Assembly (NCBI RefSeq): GCF_001298735.1
Contig: NZ_CYSP01000004.1
Span: 62,001-126,000, forward strand
From: Propionispora sp. 2/2-37
GTDB taxonomy: Bacteria > Bacillota > Negativicutes > Propionisporales > Propionisporaceae
DNA length: 64,000 nt
Reading direction: 5' to 3'
Part shown: positions 57,076-64,000 of the stretch, piece after piece
Layout of the letters: the number at the start of each line of letters is the position of its first letter
How positions within the stretch are numbered: position 1 is the first letter of the stretch
The notes under the pieces: generated by a model
Seen by the model: the letters and a program-made list of their open reading frames with translations, nothing else
Told to the model about the DNA's origin: nothing
The model's database searches: none
Made by a program: the position numbers and the translations under genes

Positions 57076-57104
57076 GCAGCATCAGTGACTCTATCCATAT
57101 AAAA

Positions 57105-57794
57105 TTATTCTTCCTCCCGACCGTTTTCTGCCTTACGCCCTTTACGGTTTCGATACCATATGGCGGTATAAATCCCTATCACCAAACCGGTTATAACCAG
57201 CAGCCGAACCATATTATCATTTGCCAAGGCCAGATCATGCCCCAGCAAAACCTTAATTATCACCGGAGGCAATTTCCCTAGAAAACTTGCCCAGAAAAAG
57301 TCCCGGAAACTCATCCGGCTTACGGCGGCAATTGCCGTAATGATGCCGGAAGGAGCCAGGGGCAGCAGCCTGGCCAGCAGCAATGCTTTAAATCCATTAG
57401 TCGCACTATATTCATCCAATTGCACCAGATAACGGCTTTTTGTTATCCAGCCGTCAACCGTATGGCGAAAAAAATAGCGAACTACCACAAACATCACAAC
57501 AGCCCCGATGACTTCACCGGTCCAGGAAATGACGGTTCCCCAAAACAATCCATACATGAGTCCGGCGGCACCGGATAAGATCATAAAAGGAAATACAATG
57601 GTAAATGTCATGACGACAAAAAGCAACAGCGTAATCCCTAATGACCACAGCCCGAAAGACCGTAAATAGTCTGCCAGGGCAAGAATATCACCCTGCTGCA
57701 GCAAATAGTAGGAATATTGAAAAAGGTCCGGCTGCCATAGATAAACTAAACCAATGACTGCAAAAATAAAAAACCAGTTCCACAGCTTCTGCAC
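57105..57794 (-). CDS. TVP38/TMEM64-family (VTT domain) membrane protein
   Basis: The 229-residue polytopic protein has the VTT core: FTIVFPFMILSGAAGLMYGLFWGTVISWTGEVIGAVVMFVVVRYFFR, then LLLARLLPLAPSGIITAIAAVSRMSFRDFFWASFLGKLP. It is related to DedA and to eukaryotic TMEM41B/VMP1 scramblases, so a role in lipid movement is the family expectation. The start is a GTG at 57794, with AAAGGAG upstream. It ends in a very basic tail (RNRKGRKAENGREEE). Confidence 0.88.
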   Translation of the reverse strand: MQKLWNWFFIFAVIGLVYLWQPDLFQYSYYLLQQGDILALADYLRSFGLWSLGITLLLFVVMTFTIVFPFMILSGAAGLMYGLFWGTVISWTGEVIGAVVMFVVVRYFFRHTVDGWITKSRYLVQLDEYSATNGFKALLLARLLPLAPSGIITAIAAVSRMSFRDFFWASFLGKLPPVIIKVLLGHDLALANDNMVRLLVITGLVIGIYTAIWYRNRKGRKAENGREEE

Positions 57795-57857
57795 GCTCGA
57801 ATCTCCTTTAACTAATGTAATTACTGCTACTTCTTAACATTCAACAGTATATGCCGA

Positions 57858-57891
57858 AAAACCTCTGATCAGTGCACTGATCAGAGGTTTT
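57858..57891 (-). terminator. 34-nt perfect palindrome, terminator of the gatD paralogue
   Basis: AAAACCTCTGATCAGTG followed directly by its complement forms a 17-bp self-complementary arm pair, 17 bases past the dehydrogenase stop, with TTTTCGG on the exit side. As RNA the loop would take the central few bases. Confidence 0.75.
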
Positions 57892-57907
57892 CGCCAAACA
57901 TGTCAAT

Positions 57908-58957
57908 TTATTTTTCCGGATAAAACAGCACCTTGCCAAAATTCCCCTCACGGTTAACAATCCTTTCAAAAATTGCCGGTCCCTCTGCCAAACTGAGACG
58001 ATGAGTAATCATCGGTTCAATTTTCAGACTGCCTTCTTTCATAAAGTGTACTGTCGTATGCCACTCTTTTCCGGGGAACGGTGCAGAAATGGCATTCCAT
58101 GATCCATAGACCGACAGCTCGTTACGTACAATTCTTTCAAAATAGAAACGTTTTACCATGACATCACCATAAGGGATACCCATAAACACCACTTTGCCGC
58201 CTTTACGAGGCAGAGAGAAGACTTGAGCGGAAGTGATCGGGCTCCCTGCCGATTCAACGGCAATGTCTACCCCCCGGTCGCCTGTCATCTCAAAAATCTT
58301 TTCGTGCGGTTCAATATCTTTAGTATTCACACCGAAATCAGCCCCCAGTTTTTTGGCCAATTCCAATTTTGTATCATCAATATCCAGAGCATAGACATGC
58401 CTTGCACCGAAAATCTTCGCCCACTGAATGGCTAAAAGGCCTATAGTGCCGCAGCCGATAACAGCTACATCATCACCGGCTTCAATACCGGTTTTATAAA
58501 GGCCATGGATGGCAACACTGGTTGGTTCTACAAGACTTGCCACATCATAGGAAACTTCATCAGGAATTTTAACAACATTTTCAGCGGGCAATTTGACATA
58601 TTCCGCAAAAGCACCGGGATGTAACGCTCCAATTACCGTTAAATGTTCACAACGGGCAAACTCCCCCTTATGGCAGGATTCACATTTACCGCAATAAAGC
58701 GCGGGGCAACCCGTAACACGGTCACCTACTTTTACATTGGTAACTGCTTTGCCAACTTCCGCAATTTCACCGGAAAACTCATGTCCCCATGTCATTCCGG
58801 GAATATAAGGTCCCAATTTTGCATATCTGTGAATATCCGACCCGCAAATGCCCACGACCTTTACCTTGATAATTACATCGGTCTCCTTGTTCAATACCGG
58901 TTTGTCGGCATTTTCAAAACGTAAATCTCTTGCACCATATAAGTTTAATGCTTTCAT
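57908..58957 (-). CDS. zinc-dependent polyol (phosphate) dehydrogenase, GatD-like paralogue
   Basis: The 349-residue medium-chain dehydrogenase has VGICGSDIHRYAKLGP and GHEFSGEIAEVG (catalytic zinc), CGKCESCHKGEFARC (structural zinc), VIGCGTIGLLAIQWAK (NAD) and GSWNAISAPFPGKEWH. It is closely similar in layout to the gatD at 47469-48509, so it may act on galactitol 1-phosphate or another polyol. It stands alone 9 kb from the gat operon, with its own promoter and terminator. The ATG at 58957 follows AAGGAGC; an in-frame start at 58978 overlaps that site. Confidence 0.88.
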   Translation of the reverse strand: MKALNLYGARDLRFENADKPVLNKETDVIIKVKVVGICGSDIHRYAKLGPYIPGMTWGHEFSGEIAEVGKAVTNVKVGDRVTGCPALYCGKCESCHKGEFARCEHLTVIGALHPGAFAEYVKLPAENVVKIPDEVSYDVASLVEPTSVAIHGLYKTGIEAGDDVAVIGCGTIGLLAIQWAKIFGARHVYALDIDDTKLELAKKLGADFGVNTKDIEPHEKIFEMTGDRGVDIAVESAGSPITSAQVFSLPRKGGKVVFMGIPYGDVMVKRFYFERIVRNELSVYGSWNAISAPFPGKEWHTTVHFMKEGSLKIEPMITHRLSLAEGPAIFERIVNREGNFGKVLFYPEK

Positions 58958-58995
58958 AACGATACTTGCTCCTTCCATTTACTATATTTAATACC

Positions 58996-59015
58996 AACAG
59001 CACTAGGTGGCTGTT
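58996..59015. promoter_or_regulatory. inverted repeat just upstream of the gatD paralogue
   Basis: AACAGC (58996-59001) and GCTGTT (59010-59015) flank eight bases, 39 bp before the ATG and downstream of the promoter. It could be a repressor site in the leader. Confidence 0.35.
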
Positions 59016-59130
59016 AAAGCAGGTAAACAATTACTTTTTTTAATATCCATTTACATTTTTTGCACATTTTCGTATTTTCAAACTATTATAGAGATAATTG
59101 TTTTATGTTACCAGCTTTTTAGTTTTTCTC

Positions 59131-59159
59131 ATTTTATCACCGTGATTATCTTCTGTCAA
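59131..59159 (-). promoter_or_regulatory. promoter of the gatD paralogue
   Basis: On the minus strand TTGACA (59159-59154) and TAAAAT (59136-59131) are 17 bp apart, with an imperfect dyad (TTATCAC/GTGATTA) around the spacer and -10. The leader is about 165 bases and AT-rich; no riboswitch structure was recognised. The 58958-59229 stretch holds nothing else I can support. Confidence 0.65.
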
Positions 59160-59229
59160 TGAATCAAAAAAATTATCTTTACAATTGTTCACATATTTTA
59201 AAACTGATTTACTTTATTTTAACCATGAT

Positions 59230-59265
59230 AAAAAAAACTAATCGCAGCGTTGGGCCGCAATTAGT
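59230..59265 (-). terminator. terminator of the DapB-like gene
   Basis: On the minus strand ACTAAT-GC pairs with GC-ATTAGT (59265-59238, with mismatches) and is followed by eight T residues. Confidence 0.75.
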
Positions 59266-59275
59266 CCTCATACTA

Positions 59276-60115
59276 TTATCCCAATAAAGAATTAGGTTCC
59301 GGATACTTCATATAGGTTTCTTCAGCCAATGCTCTTCGCATGAAAAGTTCCTCTTGTTTGCGTTTTCTTTCATACGCAAACACATCGCTCATCTCATAAT
59401 ATCCTGTTTTTCCCTGAATAAACTGAGCTGCCTTATAAGCTCCCTGGGCAAAAGCTTCACGGGAGTACGATTGATGAGATATCTCCAGTTGATCGTATTC
59501 ACCATACATCATTACCGTATGCTTACCCACAACACTGCCGGCCCGGACGGCGTGGGTCGGTATTTCTTGAATGTCCGGCAGATTCTGAAGAATCTTATCT
59601 GCGATTTTTTTTGCAGTACCCGACGGACTGTCTTTTTTATAACGATGGTGTTCTTCCAAAATTTCAAAATCATACCCTTCCAGTAAAACGGAAGCAATTT
59701 CTGTCATTAGCATTAATATATTAACTCCATAAGTAATATTGGGAGCCACCACAATACCGATACTCCCCTTTTCCGCAACTCTCATAAATTTTTCCAAATC
59801 GGCTGTTTCATACTGTGTAACAGCCGTCACAACACTGACTGCACATTTATCTAAAATATGAATGTTTTCTCTTAAAAACTGAGGTCCTGAAAAATCAATC
59901 AGTACATCGGGACGAAACTGAAACAGTTTTTCTTCTAAATTATCGCTGGTATGAATCATGATCCCTGTTGGTTTGCCATGTAAAAAAGTTCCTAAGTCCT
60001 GGTTGGCCTTTGGGCCATTAGGTCTGCAAAAAACCATTTGCAATACTTGCTGCCGTAAAAGATACTCGGCAACAATCTTCCCCGTTCTTCCTAATCCTAC
60101 AAGGGCCACTTTCAT
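59276..60115 (-). CDS. DapB-family dihydrodipicolinate reductase-like protein
   Basis: The 279-residue protein has an N-terminal Rossmann motif (VALVGLGRTGKIVAEYL) and the DapB signature EEHHRYKKDSPSGTA (154-168), with the expected catalytic His. DapB makes tetrahydrodipicolinate for lysine, meso-DAP and, through the same pathway, spore dipicolinate. The sequence between differs from housekeeping DapB (usually 250-270 residues) and no other dap gene is adjacent, so it may be a specialised paralogue. The ATG follows AGGAGGTGC. Its promoter carries the same bipartite element as opuC. Confidence 0.8.
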   Translation of the reverse strand: MKVALVGLGRTGKIVAEYLLRQQVLQMVFCRPNGPKANQDLGTFLHGKPTGIMIHTSDNLEEKLFQFRPDVLIDFSGPQFLRENIHILDKCAVSVVTAVTQYETADLEKFMRVAEKGSIGIVVAPNITYGVNILMLMTEIASVLLEGYDFEILEEHHRYKKDSPSGTAKKIADKILQNLPDIQEIPTHAVRAGSVVGKHTVMMYGEYDQLEISHQSYSREAFAQGAYKAAQFIQGKTGYYEMSDVFAYERKRKQEELFMRRALAEETYMKYPEPNSLLG

Positions 60116-60139
60116 CCTTCTGCACCTCCTAATTTTTAA

Positions 60140-60179
60140 CTAACAATTCTATTTTAATATATAAGTTGTTAGATGTCAA
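60140..60179 (-). promoter_or_regulatory. promoter of the DapB-like gene with bipartite operator shared with opuC
   Basis: On the minus strand TTGACA (60179-60174) and TAAAAT (60156-60151) are 17 bp apart. CTAACAA (60140-60146) and TTGTTAG (60166-60172) form an inverted repeat with a 19-bp spacer, one arm in the -35/-10 spacer and one beyond the -10. Arm sequence and spacer length equal those at the opuC promoter (13891-13923). No third copy was found in the window. Confidence 0.8.
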
Positions 60180-60193
60180 TATATTCTTCTTTC

Positions 60194-60249
60194 TATAAAA
60201 AAACGTTGCAAAACAAAGGCTCCTGCTGCTCTCTGTCTTGCAACGTTTT
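60194..60249 (-). terminator. terminator of the BusR-like gene
   Basis: On the minus strand AAAACGTTGCAA (60249-60238) pairs with TTGCAACGTTTT (60211-60200) across a 26-nt loop and is followed by TTT. Confidence 0.75.
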
Positions 60250-60262
60250 ATCACGTTCAGTA

Positions 60263-60883
60263 CTATTTACCATGATTCACAAAATCCGTAACTTTTTGCA
60301 GAACATCGCCTGAACCTACCACCACAATACGGTCGTCTGCTTGTAAGACAGCATTTGGTCCAGGAGAGATAACCAGTTCCGTTCCTCGCCGGATTGCCAC
60401 AATGGTTGCTCCTGTATTGTGCCATAACCTAAGCTCCTGCAGCGGCCTGCCGATAATCGGAGAGCCACCGGTCACCCGTATGTCCACCGGATTATAAGGT
60501 ACAAGATTTTTTAACCGGTCGGAATAACGCATAATCTCATTTACAATTTTTCTAAACTGCTTATCATTTTCCTCCTTTTCTTCTAAAAGAAATTCAAGTT
60601 CCTGACGTAAGGAGTATGCAGACACCATTTCCTTATGGTGTTCAATGAAGTGGTAAGCTTGTTGAGCCGACAGCACAATAATCTCTTTTCCCTGCGATAC
60701 CGAGACAATATTCGCTTCCTTTAAAATAGCAATGGCTTTACGGATCGTTTCCGGTGAAACACTGTACTGACTGGCCAGCAGCGTTCGTCCGGATATCTTT
60801 GCCCCTACAGAAAACTCTTCATTAATAATCCGTTTAGCTATATCAAGTGCGATTGACTGATAGGATGCCACAGAAGGTTTCAC
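60263..60883 (-). CDS. GntR-HTH / RCK_C regulator, BusR-like (candidate c-di-AMP-responsive repressor)
   Basis: The 206-residue protein has a GntR-type winged helix (FSVGAKISGRTLLASQYSVSPETIRKAIAILKEANIVSV, residues 20-60) and a predicted coiled coil (YSLRQELEFLLEEKEENDKQF, about 90-115). A C-terminal RCK_C domain follows (IIGRPLQELRLW, GATIVAIRRG, LQADDRIVVVGSGDV). This exact order is that of BusR, a tetrameric repressor of glycine-betaine transporter operons that uses c-di-AMP as corepressor and reads a bipartite operator. The start is GTG 60883, after GAGGTG. Its own promoter has TTGACA (60966-60961) with TAATAT 17 bp downstream. It lies just upstream of the DapB-like gene. Confidence 0.85.
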   Translation of the reverse strand: MKPSVASYQSIALDIAKRIINEEFSVGAKISGRTLLASQYSVSPETIRKAIAILKEANIVSVSQGKEIIVLSAQQAYHFIEHHKEMVSAYSLRQELEFLLEEKEENDKQFRKIVNEIMRYSDRLKNLVPYNPVDIRVTGGSPIIGRPLQELRLWHNTGATIVAIRRGTELVISPGPNAVLQADDRIVVVGSGDVLQKVTDFVNHGK

Positions 60884-61062
60884 AGATACACCTCACAACA
60901 ATAATATTACAAAAACAATATATATCAAAATATTTTAATATTATATCAAAAATTGTATCTTGTCAATATTATTTTACAAAAAACACCAACTTTCAGCAAG
61001 ATAGAAGCTTACAGACTTTGCCAAGCGCAATTGATTATCCCTATATCACATGTTAAATGTAA

Positions 61063-61090
61063 AGGCTGCCAACATAACTGTTAGCAGCCT
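61063..61090 (-). terminator. terminator of the zinc-ribbon gene
   Basis: AGGCTGC and GCAGCCT (61090-61084 and 61069-61063 on the minus strand) form a 7-bp stem with an inner AAC/GTT extension, followed by TTACATTT. The T tract is poor. Confidence 0.55.
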
Positions 61091-61107
61091 GAAGTTCGAA
61101 CGCAAGA

Positions 61108-61350
61108 TTATAGCATTATCACTTTTTTTGATAATTCATGGGTTTCAAATTCCTTGCCAATCAGCCGCAATTTACCGCACTGCGCACATCTATACCAACG
61201 CATTTCACTATTGTTTGGCGTCATCTGTGCCAATCCCATTTCACCTTTGCAGCTTTTACAAACTATTTTCACGTCATTTTCCACGCACAGCATTTCAAAA
61301 ATTGTCTTGTCAATCACCTTTTCTTCGGTAGATTTGACCTCAACCTGCAT
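61108..61350 (-). CDS. small zinc-ribbon protein
   Basis: The 80-residue protein has two CxxC knuckles (IVCKSCKGEMG and YRCAQCGKLRL) spaced 24 residues apart, a typical zinc ribbon. Its N-terminal half is helical and its C-terminus basic. The ATG at 61350 is nine bases after AGGAG; the ATG at 61359 overlaps that site. Such proteins bind nucleic acid or act as adaptors, but no specific function can be given. It is a single gene. Confidence 0.7.
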   Translation of the reverse strand: MQVEVKSTEEKVIDKTIFEMLCVENDVKIVCKSCKGEMGLAQMTPNNSEMRWYRCAQCGKLRLIGKEFETHELSKKVIML

Positions 61351-61529
61351 AGGTATCATCTCCTCTTCGCTGTGATTTCGTCTTAATACTATATTTTATT
61401 TCAGCATGGCCAGTACAAATTCCTGCAAATAATTCAGAGTTTTTAAAATATTTTTAAAAATGATTTTTGAGCTTTATTTCACTTTTTTGTTGAGACCAGG
61501 CCCCGAGTTATATATCAGAAAACATGGCC

Positions 61530-62627
61530 TTAACGGTCGGGCGGTTCAATATACAGACTAGTACCGGGAAAAGCAACTTTTACTCCGGCTTCCGCCAATA
61601 TTTCCATGATTTTAAAATTAATATCCTGTTTAATATTTAGATATTCTTCCCAAATAATACCATTAGTAAAAAAATACAAAAATACAGTTAAGGAACTATC
61701 TCCCAGCGAATCAAATTTTACAAAAATAGTGTTTTTATCAACACCCGGGTGATTTCTCAGCATGGCTTCTATACCGCTAAGGCAATGCTTCAGTTTTTCA
61801 CTGCTGGTGTCATATCGCAACTGCAGATTAAAAGTAATTCGCCGCATTTTTCTTTTGGTGTAGTTGATAATAGGGGCATTGACTAAATTCGAGTTCGGTA
61901 GCGTGACCATGGCCTGCTCAAAGGTTCGGATTTTCGTGCTGCGGAAATTAATATCCTCGACCGTCCCTTCGACATCGTCCGTTTTGATCCAATCACCAAT
62001 GTTAAAAGGTTTATCGGCAATGATGACAATACCGGAAAAAATATTAGCCAGAAGATCTTTAGCCGCTAAAGCAAAAGCCAAGCCTCCCAGACCTAAACCG
62101 GCTACAAAGCCGTTAACATCATAACCCCAGCCGCTGGCTATCACGACAAACGCTAAAGCCACAACAATAAAACGGAGCATTTTCGAAAAAAACGGTATCA
62201 AAATCCGGTCAATTTTGAGATTGAGCAGACGCCCCAATGCCTGCTCATTGGCAGCATACAAACCAATCAAATGATACAAACCAATGGCAACAAACATAAT
62301 GACAGCCGAACTGAATACATTTTTAAGCAAAAGTTCATAGGTATCCGGCAGGTAATTGATCAAAGCCAAATATATACCAAAACTACTAATCAAATTAGTT
62401 AACGGCCTTTTAAAAGCCAGTAAAATAAGTTCGTCCGTATTTCCTTCCGTGCCATTACAAAGCGTAATGAAAAATTTAAAAACATATTCGGCAAAAATCT
62501 TCTTTAAAACCACAAAAACCAGAAAAATAGCAAGCGACGTGGTTAATAAGTAGAGATGGGCATAACTAAACAGATATTGCAGCACGTGGCTTGTCTGAAA
62601 CGCGACCTGTAAAAAGTTTATTTCCAA
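61530..62627 (-). CDS. MscS-family mechanosensitive channel
   Basis: The 365-residue protein has four or five membrane helices and the MscS pore helix rich in Gly and Ala (GFVAGLGLGGLAFALAAKDLLANIFSGIVII). The beta domain IGDWIKTDDVEGTVEDINFRSTKIRTFEQAMVTLPNSNLVNAPIINY and a C-terminal alpha/beta domain follow. It releases solutes on hypo-osmotic shock and so opposes the OpuC importer. The start is TTG 62627, four to five bases after GGAGGAAGG. Confidence 0.94.
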   Translation of the reverse strand: MEINFLQVAFQTSHVLQYLFSYAHLYLLTTSLAIFLVFVVLKKIFAEYVFKFFITLCNGTEGNTDELILLAFKRPLTNLISSFGIYLALINYLPDTYELLLKNVFSSAVIMFVAIGLYHLIGLYAANEQALGRLLNLKIDRILIPFFSKMLRFIVVALAFVVIASGWGYDVNGFVAGLGLGGLAFALAAKDLLANIFSGIVIIADKPFNIGDWIKTDDVEGTVEDINFRSTKIRTFEQAMVTLPNSNLVNAPIINYTKRKMRRITFNLQLRYDTSSEKLKHCLSGIEAMLRNHPGVDKNTIFVKFDSLGDSSLTVFLYFFTNGIIWEEYLNIKQDINFKIMEILAEAGVKVAFPGTSLYIEPPDR

Positions 62628-62786
62628 TATTCCTTCCTCCAGTATCCCTCTTAATTATGAACAGTGTAACCGAATATCGCAAATTACTCAAACCGCTTAT
62701 TCTTTTAAAAATATCACATGTTCCATTTAACCTTACGCGCCCGTTCCTTTTTCTCCATTCTGATCTTCTTTTCACCTATAAACATA

Positions 62787-62826
62787 ACCTCCAGGCCTGC
62801 TGTTTGTTTCACAGCGGCCTGGAGGT
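62787..62826. terminator. orphan stem-loop between mscS and the small ORF
   Basis: ACCTCCAGGCC (62787-62797) pairs with GGCCTGGAGGT (62816-62826), with an inner GCTGT/ACAGC stem. It may end a minus-strand transcript coming from 62912-63061. The rest of 62628-62911 shows no gene. Confidence 0.6.
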
Positions 62827-62911
62827 CAATAAAGCTTACAAGATAGTCTCTGTTCTCCCAATCAACGGGCTATTTCTTTTTTAATAACGCTATTTTTCTG
62901 CAGTTTCTCTA

Positions 62912-63061
62912 TTACTTCGCCTGCTCCAGCGCTTTCTGCCCGGCTTCCATAAATTGTTCATAGGAACCAAAACAGTCGTTAAAAAGTGCATTACCATTTC
63001 TTTGTTTAAAAAAATTACTTATATTCTGGCTATTTCTAAATTTTCCCGCGGATATTTCCAT
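62912..63061 (-). CDS. 49-residue ORF or 3' gene remnant
   Basis: The frame starts MEISAGKFRNSQ at 63061 and ends GSYEQFMEAGQKALEQAK with TAA at 62914-62912. The last 18 residues look like a genuine helical protein C-terminus, while the first half is low in complexity and there is no ribosome site before the ATG. A helical protein whose 5' part has decayed is the simplest reading; a small expressed peptide is the alternative. A stem-loop lies downstream and a Fur-box-like element upstream. Confidence 0.35.
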   Translation of the reverse strand: MEISAGKFRNSQNISNFFKQRNGNALFNDCFGSYEQFMEAGQKALEQAK

Positions 63062-63075
63062 AAAAAGAACAAACT

Positions 63076-63094
63076 GTTAATGAGAATGATTTTT
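63076..63094. promoter_or_regulatory. Fur-box-like element
   Basis: GTTAATGAGAATGATTTTT matches 14 of 19 positions of the Fur consensus GATAATGATAATCATTATC. It lies 15 bp upstream of the 49-residue frame and 48 bp from the NlpC gene end. AT-rich sequence makes chance matches common. Confidence 0.35.
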
Positions 63095-63141
63095 GATAAC
63101 ACAAGCAGCTATTTTCCTGCCGCCGGCAAGCTTACTTTTCG

Positions 63142-63693
63142 CTACCACACCCGTTTAGCCCCGTAATACCGTTGGACGAAATAATTATCCTGCATGTCAC
63201 CGATAGCCACTACACCGTTAGAAAAGGATGTATGAATAAATTTACTCCCACCGATATAAATTCCCACATGCGATGCTCCCGGCTCATAGGTTGTAAAATA
63301 GACCAGATCGCCCGGCTGCAGCGCTGCCGGTGATACCGTCCGACCAACGAGAAACTGTAAATCGGCGGTACGGGGCAGGTCGATACCTGCCTGCCGGTAT
63401 ACATACTGGACCAAACCGGAACAGTCAAAGCCCTGGGACGGTGAAGCTCCCCCCCATACCACCGGTTGCCCCAGCATATTGCTAGCAACTGCCAGAATCG
63501 TGGATGCCTGCCCACTGGGTTGAGATGGTAGCCGGGCAGCGATAAGCTGCTCATCAGCTACCGGCATAGACGCCCCCAAAATAGAATCCAGGGACGCTAT
63601 AAACTGATTGTACCCAGAGGCCGGAGCGGCCTGAGCGCCAGAAGTACTGCTAAATAGCATCCCGGCAAATAGAATTGTCAACCACTTTTTCAT
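63142..63693 (-). CDS. secreted NlpC/P60 peptidoglycan endopeptidase
   Basis: The 183-residue protein has a signal peptide (WLTILFAGMLFSSTSGAQA). A C-terminal NlpC/P60 domain carries the catalytic triad: Cys 91 in GFDCSGLVQYVYRQAGIDLPRTA, His 142 in GASHVGIYIGG and a third His 154 in FIHTS. It cleaves peptide stems in the periplasmic wall. The region between lacks SH3 or LysM modules. The start at 63693 follows AGGAGGAGC. It lies 26 bases downstream of the partial gene at the window edge and may be cotranscribed with it. Confidence 0.92.
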   Translation of the reverse strand: MKKWLTILFAGMLFSSTSGAQAAPASGYNQFIASLDSILGASMPVADEQLIAARLPSQPSGQASTILAVASNMLGQPVVWGGASPSQGFDCSGLVQYVYRQAGIDLPRTADLQFLVGRTVSPAALQPGDLVYFTTYEPGASHVGIYIGGSKFIHTSFSNGVVAIGDMQDNYFVQRYYGAKRVW

Positions 63694-63719
63694 CAGCCGC
63701 TCCTCCTATCGGACTCCAA

Positions 63720-64000
63720 TTAATGATTCATACCTTGTAGGTGAGTAGTAGTCTGTTTTATAATATCCTGCATGACTTTGACTTTACCATCGAGGGCATT
63801 CGGGTCTGTTTTACCCGAATTTACACTGTCTTTAATATCTGTCGCTGCTTTCCGTAAATTATCTTTCAAACCTTCATCCATCATATGCGGAACAACTTTA
63901 TCCACGGTGCTCACTAGTTGAGCCGCGCTCTTTTGGGCGTCCATCGTTTGGCCCGCCTTCACTTGCTTGACTACGTCTTGCAGCGCTTTGTCCAGATCTT
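63720..64000 (-). CDS. hypothetical helical protein, C-terminal part (runs off the right edge)
   Basis: The frame is open from the window edge to TAA at 63722-63720. It encodes at least 93 residues of Lys- and Asp-rich helix (DNLRKAATDIKDSVNSGK, VKVMQDIIKQTTTHL). An in-frame GTG at 63962 has no clear ribosome site and the reading continues upstream, so the start probably lies outside. No family was recognised. Confidence 0.6.
   Translation of the reverse strand, partial: DLDKALQDVVKQVKAGQTMDAQKSAAQLVSTVDKVVPHMMDEGLKDNLRKAATDIKDSVNSGKTDPNALDGKVKVMQDIIKQTTTHLQGMNH

Noticed and set aside
58958-59229. Riboswitch in the long AT-rich leader of the gatD paralogue
   Set aside because: I found no conserved riboswitch core or terminator/antiterminator pair, only a promoter and a short inverted repeat.

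Overview
The window reads as chromosomal DNA of an anaerobic, endospore-forming diderm Firmicute, most likely Negativicutes (Sporomusaceae-like). It carries a GerA/GerB/GerC spore germinant receptor operon and a small gene behind a textbook sigma-K-like promoter, both typical of spore formers. It also encodes an outer-membrane porin with an N-terminal SLH domain, the arrangement typical of Negativicutes, and an RND efflux pump that only makes sense with an outer membrane. The genus cannot be fixed from this window. No tRNA, rRNA, CRISPR array, transposase or phage gene was found.

Layout. 1-4.7 kb: a partial CBS protein, a wrecked D-amino-acid transaminase gene, a DedA protein, a GltD-like flavoprotein and a eukaryotic-type hexokinase. 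4.6-6.4 kb: pdxS followed by a short broken 3' remnant of pdxT, then a P5C-reductase-like protein. 6.5-10.9 kb: the ger operon, including an unlisted 53-residue fourth subunit candidate. 11.1-16.9 kb: an OpuC-type compatible-solute ABC transporter behind an operator-embedded promoter, a ClC antiporter with an RCK_C tail, and a globin-coupled chemoreceptor. 17.1-18.5 kb: a small hypothetical gene and metA. 18.5-24.6 kb: a Leloir operon (galK-galE-galT-galM-LacI regulator) with repeated TTTTAGTAAAA operators. 24.6-36.6 kb: DUF1540 and small sporulation-type genes, polysaccharide deacetylase, an RND pump with its TetR regulator, HD protein, MsrA, HisC and a YcgR/YcgQ-like pair. 36.6-47.3 kb: a nine-gene galactan/lactose operon with a divergent RpiR regulator. 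47.4-55.5 kb: a galactitol PTS operon headed by a sigma-54 activator gene with a consensus -24/-12 promoter. 55.6-64 kb: YibE/F, TVP38, a second GatD-like dehydrogenase, a DapB-like gene, a BusR-like GntR-RCK_C regulator, a zinc ribbon, MscS, NlpC/P60 and a partial gene.

How it fits together. Three neighbouring operons handle galactose-containing compounds. A secreted GH53 galactanase and an SLH porin would bring beta-galactosides to a Lac PTS, LacG and the tagatose-6-phosphate pathway; free galactose enters the Leloir operon; galactitol enters by the Gat PTS. The two PTS operons look interdependent: the catalytic GatY aldolase and the tagatose-6-phosphate kinase are in the lac operon, while the GatZ subunit is in the gat operon.

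The most interesting signal is a bipartite element, CTAACAA-N19-TTGTTAG. It is found in the promoters of both opuC (13.9 kb) and the DapB-like gene (60.15 kb), which are 46 kb apart. The second copy lies just downstream of a gene for a BusR-type regulator, a family known to repress glycine-betaine uptake in response to c-di-AMP. This suggests an osmotic c-di-AMP regulon joining solute uptake to a DapB-family reductase.
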